Source: Ramlibacter tataouinensis
GTDB lineage: Bacteria > Pseudomonadota > Gammaproteobacteria > Burkholderiales > Burkholderiaceae_C
Assembly: GCF_001580455.1 (NCBI RefSeq)
Contig: NZ_CP010951.1
Coordinates: 4,117,001 to 4,181,000, forward strand
Direction: 5' to 3'
Length of the DNA: 64,000 nucleotides
Shown here: piece by piece, positions 13,514-20,760 of the stretch
Position numbering within the stretch: position 1 is the stretch's first letter
Layout: each line of letters opens with the position of its first letter
Position numbers and translations under genes: made by a program
The notes under the pieces: model-generated
The model's database searches: none
What the model saw: only the letters and a program-made list of their open reading frames with translations
What the model was told of the DNA's origin: nothing

Positions 13514-15082
13514 ATGAGACAGATTGAAGATGGAATGAGCCCCGGCCGAACGATCGCTCGCCAGACCCGCGTCGTCGTGAGCTGCACGCTGGCGGCGCTG
13601 TGGTTGGCGGCATGCGGTGGTGGAGGAGGCGGAGGCGACGCACCCGCTCCTGCCCCGGCTCCCGCGCCTGCACCAGGACCTGCGCCCGCACCCGCGCCAT
13701 CGCCCGCACCCGCGCCGGCGCCCGCCGTGCAAGTCACGGGCGACACGCAGTTGGCCGTCAACACCAGCTACAGCGTCAACCCGCCGGGCACCGGCACCGT
13801 GACACTGACCTTGCCGGCTACGGCGACCGTCAACGACACCGTGAGCATTACCGGCACGAGCGCCGCGCCCTGGACCGTCGCGCAGAATGCCAACCAGACC
13901 ATCCTCACCACCGGCCTGAACGGCAACGCGGCGCCGGGCACGGCCTGGACGCTGCGACCGTTCACACCGCCCAGGGTCTGGCACTGGGTCTCGTCGGATG
14001 CCACGGGCGAAGTGCTGCTGGCGGGCGAAGCGAACGCCACGGCCCTGAATGGCGCGCTCGATACCTCGCGCAACGGAGGCCAGACCTGGTCAAGCGGCAA
14101 CAGCACGAGTGCAATCTGGATCTCGTCCGACATGACGGCGACCGGCAGTCGCATGGTGGCCGTGCAGTATGGCGGCGGCATGTTCACCTCGAGTGACCTC
14201 GGCGCCACCTGGACCCGGCTCACGCACGCACTGGTCAACAACGCGGCCGGACTGAACTTCGAATCGGTGACCATGTCTGCGGACGGCCAGCGTCTCGCGG
14301 CCGTGATCCAGCCGACGCCGACCGGCCCGACCCCTACCGGACGTCTCCAGTTCAGCAACGATGGCGGCGCCACCTGGACCGCGGCCACGCTGCCGGCGGG
14401 CACCTACTGGTGGCGCGGCGTCGACAGTTCGGCCGACGGTCAGGTGATCATGGCAGTGGCCCACACCTCCGAGATATTCCTGTCGACCAATGCCGGCGCG
14501 ACCTGGGTCGCCCGTCCCGTGATCCTGACCGGCACCACGACTCCGGTGCTCGAGTCCTGGTACCGCGTCAAGATGTCGGCCGACGGGAACACGATCGCCG
14601 TGGCGGCCAATTCATTCGGCACGGGGCCGGGCAGCGGCATCTTCGTGTCGCGTGATCGCGGCGCCAGTTGGACGCGCAGCTTCACGCAGACGGCGGACTA
14701 CACCGCCATCGCGATGTCCAGCGACGGCAAGAGCATCGCGGCCAGCATGTCGGACCGCACGGTGGGCACCACCACCACGCCGGGCCGCGTCGTGATGTCG
14801 ACGGACAGCGGTGCCACTTTCGCGCCGCTCACCATGCCGGCCGGCGCCACCAACTGGCGCACGATCGCCATGTCGGCCGATGGCGCCAAGCTGGCCGCCG
14901 CGACCGGCCTGTTCTTCCCCGCCACACCGGGCCAGCTCTACACCAGCCAGGGCAACCGGACCTCGGTCGGCACCGGCGGCGGGATCACCGGCCACCAGAA
15001 CGACAGCGTGACGCTGCAGTTCCTCGGCAATGGCCAGTGGAGCGTGCAAAGCAACACCGGCGGCCCGTTCACGATCCGCTGA
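13514..15082 (+). CDS. Asp-box (BNR-type) repeat lipoprotein
   Basis: The product is 522 residues from ATG 13514. The signal peptide ends LWLAAC, a good lipobox, and is followed by a Gly run and a Pro/Ala linker to about residue 75, so the protein is probably surface- or periplasm-anchored. The body is a beta-propeller-like array of repeats of the type S-x-D-x-G-x-T-W: SRNGGQTWSSG, SSDLGATWTRL, SNDGGATWTAA, STNAGATWVAR, SRDRGASWTRS and STDSGATFAPL. These are Asp boxes, each paired with a MSADGxxxAA strand. Such propellers occur in sialidases and photosystem-assembly factors, but no catalytic residues can be assigned here. Function unknown. Confidence 0.8.
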   Translation: MRQIEDGMSPGRTIARQTRVVVSCTLAALWLAACGGGGGGGDAPAPAPAPAPAPGPAPAPAPSPAPAPAPAVQVTGDTQLAVNTSYSVNPPGTGTVTLTLPATATVNDTVSITGTSAAPWTVAQNANQTILTTGLNGNAAPGTAWTLRPFTPPRVWHWVSSDATGEVLLAGEANATALNGALDTSRNGGQTWSSGNSTSAIWISSDMTATGSRMVAVQYGGGMFTSSDLGATWTRLTHALVNNAAGLNFESVTMSADGQRLAAVIQPTPTGPTPTGRLQFSNDGGATWTAATLPAGTYWWRGVDSSADGQVIMAVAHTSEIFLSTNAGATWVARPVILTGTTTPVLESWYRVKMSADGNTIAVAANSFGTGPGSGIFVSRDRGASWTRSFTQTADYTAIAMSSDGKSIAASMSDRTVGTTTTPGRVVMSTDSGATFAPLTMPAGATNWRTIAMSADGAKLAAATGLFFPATPGQLYTSQGNRTSVGTGGGITGHQNDSVTLQFLGNGQWSVQSNTGGPFTIR

Positions 15083-15105
15083 CCATCGATCGACTTTTCT
15101 GCGCG

Positions 15106-15140
15106 AAGAGGGCCGGGGCCTGTGGCTCCGGCTTCCTCTT
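15106..15140. terminator. Stem-loop after the Asp-box lipoprotein gene
   Basis: Nested complementary arms AAGAGG/CCTCTT and GCCGG/CCGGC enclose a GGCC-TGT-GGCT tip, starting 23 bp after the stop codon. There is no long T-tract, so termination strength is uncertain. Confidence 0.5.
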
Positions 15141-15252
15141 GCCTTGCCGGATTTGACTTGGGCTCATGCGCCGCCTAGATTGATTCGACCCCTGCTGTCG
15201 CAGGCCGTGACGGCAGGCCGTGTTCGAGTCATCCCATTTCGAAGGGAGCCCC

Positions 15253-15855
15253 ATGAGCTACCACCTGGAAGGCCGTCTTCTCGAGGTCTGCAACTGCAAT
15301 GTCCTGTGTCCCTGCTGGATCGGCGAGGACCCGGACAACGGAACCTGCGACACCATCATCGCGTGGCGCATCGACAAGGGCACGGTCGACGGCGTGAGCG
15401 TGGGAGGCAACACCATCGCAGCCGTCGCGCATGTGCCGGGCAACATTCTGCAGGGCAACTGGACCGCTGCCATCTTCGTCGACGAGAACGCGTCCGAGGA
15501 ACAGGAAAAGGCGATGCTCAAGGTCTATACCGGCCAAGCCGGTGGACCGGTGGCCGAGCTGGCCAAGCTCATAGGCACGGTGGTGTCGGTGGAGCGAGCG
15601 CCGATCAAGTTCACAGTCGACGAAGGCAAGGGTGAACTGGCCATCGGCAGCAACTACTACGCCATACTCGAACCCTACCGCAACGCCACGGGAGCCCAGA
15701 CGACGCTGTCGGATACGGTGTTTTCCACGGTACCCGGCGCGCCGGTGTTCGTGGGCAAGGCGCCGCAATACCGCAGCCGCAACCCTGCGCTCGGCATTGA
15801 CCTGAACATCCAGAACCATAACGCGCTGCAGAGCACGTTCGTGTTTGACGCATGA
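15253..15855 (+). CDS. DUF1326 family cysteine-rich protein
   Basis: The product is 200 residues from ATG 15253, which has a GAAGGGAG ribosome site. The N-terminus carries the DUF1326 signature CNCNVLCPCW with another Cys in NGTCD, a likely metal- or disulfide-forming cluster; the rest is a predicted beta-rich domain. No signal peptide is visible. The stop codon overlaps the start of the DUF2182 gene (ATGA), so the two are co-translated and probably work together. The biochemical function of the family is not established to my knowledge. Confidence 0.85.
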   Translation: MSYHLEGRLLEVCNCNVLCPCWIGEDPDNGTCDTIIAWRIDKGTVDGVSVGGNTIAAVAHVPGNILQGNWTAAIFVDENASEEQEKAMLKVYTGQAGGPVAELAKLIGTVVSVERAPIKFTVDEGKGELAIGSNYYAILEPYRNATGAQTTLSDTVFSTVPGAPVFVGKAPQYRSRNPALGIDLNIQNHNALQSTFVFDA

Positions 15856-16667
15856 ACGCGCCGGCGGGCGCGCTGCCGGCGCGCACCTCGCGCCATGCCC
15901 GCGTCTTCATCCCCGTGCTGGCGGCCTTGGTTGCGCTGGCATGGGCGGCGTTGTGGGCCTGGACGCGCAGCCCCTACGGCCGCTACATGGAGCACGGCGA
16001 CTGGACGGCCTCCGGGCCCGCCGCCTTCCTGTGCCAGGCCGTGCCGGCGGGCGGCATCCTGGTGCCGGCGGCCCTCTATGCCGCCGCCTGGATCCTGATG
16101 ACGGCGGCGATGATGCTGCCAACCACCTTGCCCCTGTTCAACGCGTTCGACCGGGTGACGGCCGGACGTGCCGACCACGGTGGGCTGCTGGTGCGGCTGG
16201 CGCTGGGCTACATGGCGGTGTGGGGCGCGTTCGGACTGGCGGCGCATGCGCTGCACGCCGCGCTGCTGGCGCTGCTCGCCCGCATTCCTGAACTGGCCTG
16301 GCATGGGTGGGTGATCGGGGCGGCCACGATCGCGCTGGCCGGCGCCTTCCAGTTCAGCCGCCTCAAGTACCGGTGCCTGGACAAGTGCCGCACGCCGCTC
16401 AGCTTCGTCATGCAGCACTGGCGCGGCACGGCGCCCGAGCGCGACGCCTTCGCGCTCGGCGCGCACCACGGCCTGTACTGCGTCGGCTGCTGCTGGGCGC
16501 TGATGATGCTGATGTTCGCCCTCGGCGCGGGCAGCCTGGGCTGGATGCTGCTGCTGGCGGCGGTGATGGCGGTCGAGAAGAACGTGGCTTGGGGCCGGCG
16601 CCTGAGCGCGCCCCTGGGATTGGCACTGCTCGCATGGTCGGCCGTCGTCGTGGCGACCCATGCCTGA
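15852..16667 (+). CDS. DUF2182 predicted metal-binding membrane protein
   Basis: The product is 271 residues with about six or seven hydrophobic segments. Family hallmarks are the MMLPTTLPLFNAF block in an early helix, the CLDKCRTPLSF cytosolic/periplasmic Cys pair, and HHGLYCVGCCWALMM with a His pair and three Cys. The family is described as a predicted metal-binding integral membrane protein. It is coupled by a 4-bp overlap to the DUF1326 gene. Metal handling is inferred from the Cys/His content only. Confidence 0.85.
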   Translation: MNAPAGALPARTSRHARVFIPVLAALVALAWAALWAWTRSPYGRYMEHGDWTASGPAAFLCQAVPAGGILVPAALYAAAWILMTAAMMLPTTLPLFNAFDRVTAGRADHGGLLVRLALGYMAVWGAFGLAAHALHAALLALLARIPELAWHGWVIGAATIALAGAFQFSRLKYRCLDKCRTPLSFVMQHWRGTAPERDAFALGAHHGLYCVGCCWALMMLMFALGAGSLGWMLLLAAVMAVEKNVAWGRRLSAPLGLALLAWSAVVVATHA

Positions 16668-16679
16668 GTGTCCTCAGGC
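16662..16679. terminator. Hairpin spanning both stop codons of convergent genes
   Basis: GCCTGAG (16662-16668) pairs perfectly with CTCAGGC (16673-16679) across a 4-nt loop. It contains the TGA of the DUF2182 gene and the stop of the facing DUF1622 gene. It could end transcription or protect 3' ends in both directions. It has no T-tract. Confidence 0.45.
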
Positions 16680-17039
16680 GCGGGCTTCCCTTGCCGTCTC
16701 CCGGTCCATTTCCGCCTTCAATTCGGCCTCGTCCCGCGCGAGGAAGTAGTTGAGAAAGGTCCGGATCACGGCCACGGCCGCCACATGCGCGACGGTTTCC
16801 AGGTCCTTGGTGAGTGCGGTCTCCAGGATGTCGGCGCCCAGCAGGAAGGTCAGGGCGCCGCTCAGGATGCGGGCATACCGCAACCAGGTCGCTTTCCGTT
16901 CGGACTCGGACAGGGGAGAGAACAGCGCGCGGCCGGCTGCAAACGCGGCCTGGAGCGTGCCGACCAGGATCAGGATCAGCGCGATGGCGTCGATGAGGAG
17001 GACGGTGTACTCACCCGCGATGAAAATCCATTCGCGCAT
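16674..17039 (-). CDS. DUF1622 family membrane protein
   Basis: The product is 121 residues from ATG 17039 (MREWIFIAGEYTV). There are two or three hydrophobic helices (about 5-35, 60-80 and 85-100) and a charged C-terminus (ARDEAELKAEMDRE). It resembles the DUF1622 family of small membrane proteins of unknown function. It starts 2 bp after the stop of the formylglycine-generating enzyme gene and is the last gene of this minus-strand operon. The frame is open upstream to 17156, but that part overlaps the previous gene. Confidence 0.75.
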   Translation of the reverse strand: MREWIFIAGEYTVLLIDAIALILILVGTLQAAFAAGRALFSPLSESERKATWLRYARILSGALTFLLGADILETALTKDLETVAHVAAVAVIRTFLNYFLARDEAELKAEMDRETAREARA

Positions 17040-17041
17040 GG

Positions 17042-18013
17042 TCAGGGACCCGGGGCATGCCGCACGCAGCGGAAGCCCACATGGCTCGTCGAGGTGTCGA
17101 CGGGCTGCGCGTGGCGCGCCGCCGGCCGGTAGCGGCGGCAGTAGTTCGGCGCGCATAGGTGCGAACCGCCCTTGAGCACCTTGCGCGGGATGCGGATCTC
17201 GGGCTGGCAGGGATCGAAGCTCCCGTCCTCACGCCCGCCGCGCGGGTCGTGCGCTGCGCAGCAGGGTGACGGCGCCTGGGCCTCGTGCTTCGCCGAGAAC
17301 CAGTCCACGGTCCACTCCCACACGTTGCCGATCATGTCGTGCAGGCCATAGCCGTTGGGCGGGAAGGCGCTCACCGGCGACGTCCGCTCGTAACCGTCGG
17401 ACTTCAGGTTCTCGTTCGGAAACCCGCCCTGCCAGGTGTTGGCCCGATGACGCCCGCCGGGCGTGAACTCGTCGCCCCAGGCGAACTCCGCACCGTCGAG
17501 CCCGCCGCGCGCGGCGAATTCCCACTCGGCCTCGGTCGGCAGGTCCTTCTGCGCCCAGCTGGCGAAGGCCAGCACGTCCTGCCAGGCCACGTGCACGACC
17601 GGGTGGTCATCGAGGCCGCTGATGGAGCTGCGCGGTCCATAGGGCCGCCGCCAGTTCGCCCCGAACTTGAAATCCCACCAGTTGGCGAAATTGCGCAAAT
17701 CCACCGGATGGCCCGGCGGCGTGAAGACCATGGACCCGGCCTTCAGCATGTGCGGCAGCGCGCCGGGGTAGTCCTTGGGGTCCGGCGCCTTCTCGGCGAA
17801 GGTCACGTAGCCCGTGGCCTCGACGAATCGGCGGAACTGGCCGTTGGTGACCGGCGTGCGATCGATCCAGAAACCATCCACGCGCACGAAGTGCATCGGC
17901 GCTTCCTCCGGATAGTGAACATCCGAACCCATGCGGAACGTGCCGCCCGGGATCCAGATCATGCCTTCCCGCATCACGGACCGGGACGACACCCTCTCGA
18001 CAGTTGCGCTCAT
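17042..18013 (-). CDS. Formylglycine-generating enzyme (sulfatase-modifying factor)
   Basis: The product is 323 residues of the FGE-sulfatase superfamily. FGE oxidises the sulfatase active-site Cys to formylglycine in a copper- and oxygen-dependent reaction. Present are IPGGTFRMGSD at the start, PTEAEWEFAARGG, NVWEWTVDWF, and near the C-terminus GGSHLCAPNYCRRYRPAARH followed by GFRC. The two Cys in LC-x4-C match the catalytic Cys pair of human FGE (C336/C341), unlike many superfamily members with other roles. No sulfatase with a CxPxR motif is seen in the window, so its substrate must be encoded elsewhere. The product has no export signal. Confidence 0.88.
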   Translation of the reverse strand: MSATVERVSSRSVMREGMIWIPGGTFRMGSDVHYPEEAPMHFVRVDGFWIDRTPVTNGQFRRFVEATGYVTFAEKAPDPKDYPGALPHMLKAGSMVFTPPGHPVDLRNFANWWDFKFGANWRRPYGPRSSISGLDDHPVVHVAWQDVLAFASWAQKDLPTEAEWEFAARGGLDGAEFAWGDEFTPGGRHRANTWQGGFPNENLKSDGYERTSPVSAFPPNGYGLHDMIGNVWEWTVDWFSAKHEAQAPSPCCAAHDPRGGREDGSFDPCQPEIRIPRKVLKGGSHLCAPNYCRRYRPAARHAQPVDTSTSHVGFRCVRHAPGP

Positions 18014-18029
18014 TGGCTCTCCCTTGAAC

Positions 18030-18905
18030 TCAACGCGGTGCCGCCTCGCGCGAGCGGACCGCGTCGATGCTGCGCCTTCTCCAGATCACATAGGGCGCCG
18101 ACACCACCGCGGTGACGACGAACGCAAGCATCACCGCGGCCAGAATCGACGACATATCAGCCATCTGCTGTGTCATGACGATCGTCACGCCCGGGTGCCG
18201 CGTCGCGGTGGACAGCGCCAGCACGCTGCGGTCCTCGGGGTCCGGCCCGCCCAGCCAGTGTCCCACGGCCAACCCGGCCGCCACGAAGAGCGCGAACACG
18301 AGCACGCTGAAATTGCCGATCAGCGACTTGACCGCCGGCCATTCCCCGATCAGCACCGGCAAGGACGCGACCAAGAGCAGCACGCCGCCCAAACGCGCCA
18401 GCGGCAGCGAGAGGCGCTGCGCCGCCTGGGGCGCGATTCGCCTGAAGCAGACCCCCGCCAGGATCGGCACCAGGATCGAAATGGCCACGACCTTGGCAAC
18501 GGCGACGGGCGAGACATTCAATACCCGCCCGAAGAGCTGCGCGATGAGATGCGCAGCGACCGGCACGAAGACGATCGCGAAGAGCGCGGCGGCCGCCAAC
18601 AGGCCGAGCACGTACGATCTCGCGCCACCGGCTTTCAGCTCCTTCTTGGGCAGGATCGGCGGCACCGGCGCCAGCGACAGTCCCACCAGGACGGCCGGGA
18701 CCGGTGCCGGCGGATCGAAGATGAGGTACAGGGCGATGGCAATGCAGGGCATCACCACGTTCATCGCCAGCAGCGAGCGCAGCAGCAGACCCGGCCGGCG
18801 CGCGAGGAACGTGAGGTCGGAGAATGTCGCGTTCACGCCGATGCTGAAGATCAGCAGGGCGACGCTCGCCTGGAGCGCGAGCTGGATCAACTGCGCGGCG
18901 TCCAT
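18030..18905 (-). CDS. Bile acid:sodium symporter family (BASS/SBF) transporter
   Basis: The product is 291 residues with about nine hydrophobic helices. SBF-like blocks include the N-terminal FSIGVNATFSDLTFLARRPG, the proline-rich LAPVPPILPKKELKAGG and the C-terminal crossover ALSTATRHPGVTIVM. The family imports organic anions (bile acids, pantoate, sulfated steroids) with sodium. It lies between a YidH-like gene and the formylglycine-generating enzyme gene with short spacers, so all four are probably one operon. Transport of an organosulfate would fit that company but is only inference. Confidence 0.85.
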   Translation of the reverse strand: MDAAQLIQLALQASVALLIFSIGVNATFSDLTFLARRPGLLLRSLLAMNVVMPCIAIALYLIFDPPAPVPAVLVGLSLAPVPPILPKKELKAGGARSYVLGLLAAAALFAIVFVPVAAHLIAQLFGRVLNVSPVAVAKVVAISILVPILAGVCFRRIAPQAAQRLSLPLARLGGVLLLVASLPVLIGEWPAVKSLIGNFSVLVFALFVAAGLAVGHWLGGPDPEDRSVLALSTATRHPGVTIVMTQQMADMSSILAAVMLAFVVTAVVSAPYVIWRRRSIDAVRSREAAPR

Positions 18906-18912
18906 CGGCGAC

Positions 18913-19371
18913 TCAGTTGAGGACCATGTTGACGATGGCCACCACGCCGATGGCGAGCAGCAACACCGCGATGATCAGCGTCAGCGACGCGGGGAAGTGG
19001 CTCTCGGCATGGACCAGGCCTTCGGCCTTCATGGCCTCGCGCGTCTTGCGAAGCCCGATCATGAACTGGACGTGGTAGACGATGCCCAGCACCAGCATCC
19101 CGATGCCGAGCGCGACCAGCGCGGTGCCGAAGTTCCGCGGCGCGTGGGCGAGCGTGATCAGGTCGGCCTTCTTCAGCTTGTCGAAGAACTGGAAGATGGT
19201 GAAGCCGAAGCCGATCAGCGACAGCGAGGTGCGGATCACCGACATCAGCGTTCGGTCGGCGCTCATGCGCGTGCGCTGGAAGGACATGCCCGTGCGGCGC
19301 ATGGACATTTCGGTGTTGGCATCGACGTGCCCGGCCGCACGGGCAGGCTGACTCGGCGGGATGTCCTGCAT
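18913..19371 (-). CDS. YidH/DUF202 family membrane protein
   Basis: The product is 152 residues from ATG 19371. The DUF202 signature RMSADRTLMSVIRTSLSLIGFGF is at about residues 40-62, with three hydrophobic helices (about 50-70, 90-110, 130-150) and a hydrophilic N-terminus. It is probably the first gene of the minus-strand operon that continues into the symporter 8 bp away. Function unknown. The start is uncertain because several in-frame Met codons (MSMRRTGMS) lie just downstream. Confidence 0.8.
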   Translation of the reverse strand: MQDIPPSQPARAAGHVDANTEMSMRRTGMSFQRTRMSADRTLMSVIRTSLSLIGFGFTIFQFFDKLKKADLITLAHAPRNFGTALVALGIGMLVLGIVYHVQFMIGLRKTREAMKAEGLVHAESHFPASLTLIIAVLLLAIGVVAIVNMVLN

Positions 19372-19531
19372 GGGTGGTCCTGAATGACCGGCATCTGATC
19401 TGCCGCAGGCGACCCCTAGCAATTGGACCTTGGTCCCATGGCGGGATGCCTCGCCGGGGTCGAGATTCCGGCGCTTCCCTGATCCTGTTACCGCCTTCGC
19501 GGTCGAGTGACAGCAGCCTGTTCGCCGCCCG

Positions 19532-20539
19532 TCACGAGGGCGCCTGCCACCGCGCTTTTGTTTCCGATGGCCGCTCGTGAAAGAGCTGGCCATACTCCTG
19601 GGCGAAGCGCCCGAGGTGGAAGAATCCCCAGCGGGCAGCCACTTCGGTGATCGACAGACCCGGGCTTCCGTTCAGCAGTTCATTGCGCACCCCCGCGAGC
19701 CGGCGCAGCGCCAGGTAGCGGCGCGGCGACAGACCGAAAGCTTCTCGGAAGGCACGCTGCAGCGTCGACAGGCTGGTGCATGCGGCGCTGCATAGGTCGT
19801 CGATGCGCAAAGTGGACTGCGGATTGGCTTCGATGTAGTCCTCGGCGCGCCGCACGACGCGCCAGAGTTTGTCGGCCTGTAGAGCCTCGGCGTGCCTCTC
19901 GCCCCGGGCGGCGCGCCGCCGCTCCCACTCGCACAGCAGGGCCGTCAATAGTTGCTCCTGGGCCTCGGGGATCGCAAAGTCCAGGCAGGCGGGAGTAGCC
20001 TCGAGCGGCGCCAGCATGGGCAGCAGGGCGGCCAGCTGGCGGCACCCCGCGTCACCGTCGATTTCGCCCATGCGCCATGCTGAAGCACCGCGCAATCCAT
20101 CCAGTGGCACACCCGCGGACTCCAGTCGCTCCCGCGAAACCTGCAAGGCCAGCCACTGCGCCTGCGGCGGGAGGTTGACCAGCAGTTCACCGCCCTCGCG
20201 CAGCAGCACCATGTCACCGCTACAGGCTGGCGCGCCGAGCACCCGCCAGGCGTCCTGGCCGCCGATGAAGACGCCGAGCGTGAGCGCGTCGCCTTTCAGC
20301 TGTCCGCGCGCCTGCACCGGCAGGTTGTAGCTGCCCCAGGCTGTGCGCAAACCGCTGGTGGCTGAATGGGTGATGGTGCCCTGGAACACCCCGCGGCCCA
20401 CCTGCACATGTTCGAGCGCACCGTCCTGGATCGCCATACGCATGGCGCTTGGATCGAAGCTGGGCATCCGCGTGAAGCTGCGCACTGCAGCCCCGGCGGA
20501 CGGTGCGGTGGCGATGTCGGCTGGCACGGAAGCAACCAT
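19532..20539 (-). CDS. AraC-family transcriptional regulator
   Basis: The product is 335 residues. An N-terminal cupin-like ligand-binding domain (about 20-200) is followed by a C-terminal double helix-turn-helix (about 235-333, with IDDLCSAACTSLSTLQRAF, SPRRYLALRRLAGVRNELL and ITEVAARWGFFHLGRFAQEY). It is divergent from the alkylsulfatase operon over 221 bp that hold a tandem 19-bp repeat suited to AraC-type binding. This makes it the probable activator of that operon, with an alkyl sulfate or derived alcohol as a plausible inducer. Confidence 0.9.
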   Translation of the reverse strand: MVASVPADIATAPSAGAAVRSFTRMPSFDPSAMRMAIQDGALEHVQVGRGVFQGTITHSATSGLRTAWGSYNLPVQARGQLKGDALTLGVFIGGQDAWRVLGAPACSGDMVLLREGGELLVNLPPQAQWLALQVSRERLESAGVPLDGLRGASAWRMGEIDGDAGCRQLAALLPMLAPLEATPACLDFAIPEAQEQLLTALLCEWERRRAARGERHAEALQADKLWRVVRRAEDYIEANPQSTLRIDDLCSAACTSLSTLQRAFREAFGLSPRRYLALRRLAGVRNELLNGSPGLSITEVAARWGFFHLGRFAQEYGQLFHERPSETKARWQAPS

Positions 20540-20630
20540 GGGTAGGCCGCCGATTATCCGGGCCGCTGTCCAAGTCCGAAAGGCGTGTGCCCCGGGTTAA
20601 CCCCGACCATTGCAGCTGAGCGCTTCATTT

Positions 20631-20670
20631 TGACCAGATTCGGATAGTCCCTGACCGGATTCGGATAGTC
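20631..20670. promoter_or_regulatory. Tandem 19-bp direct repeat, candidate AraC operator
   Basis: TGACCAGATTCGGATAGTC (20631-20649) and TGACCGGATTCGGATAGTC (20652-20670) differ at one base and repeat with a 21-bp period. AraC/XylS proteins bind exactly such direct repeats spaced by two helical turns. The site is about 90 bp from each divergent start codon. A GGGTTAACCC palindrome lies nearby at 20594. Confidence 0.7.
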
Positions 20671-20760
20671 GGCACCCGGCCCGCCGTGAGCCAATACGCC
20701 TCGCCCTCGCGCAAGACCAGGGCCGCACTCGCATCACTGCCCCGATTCCAAAGGAGACTC

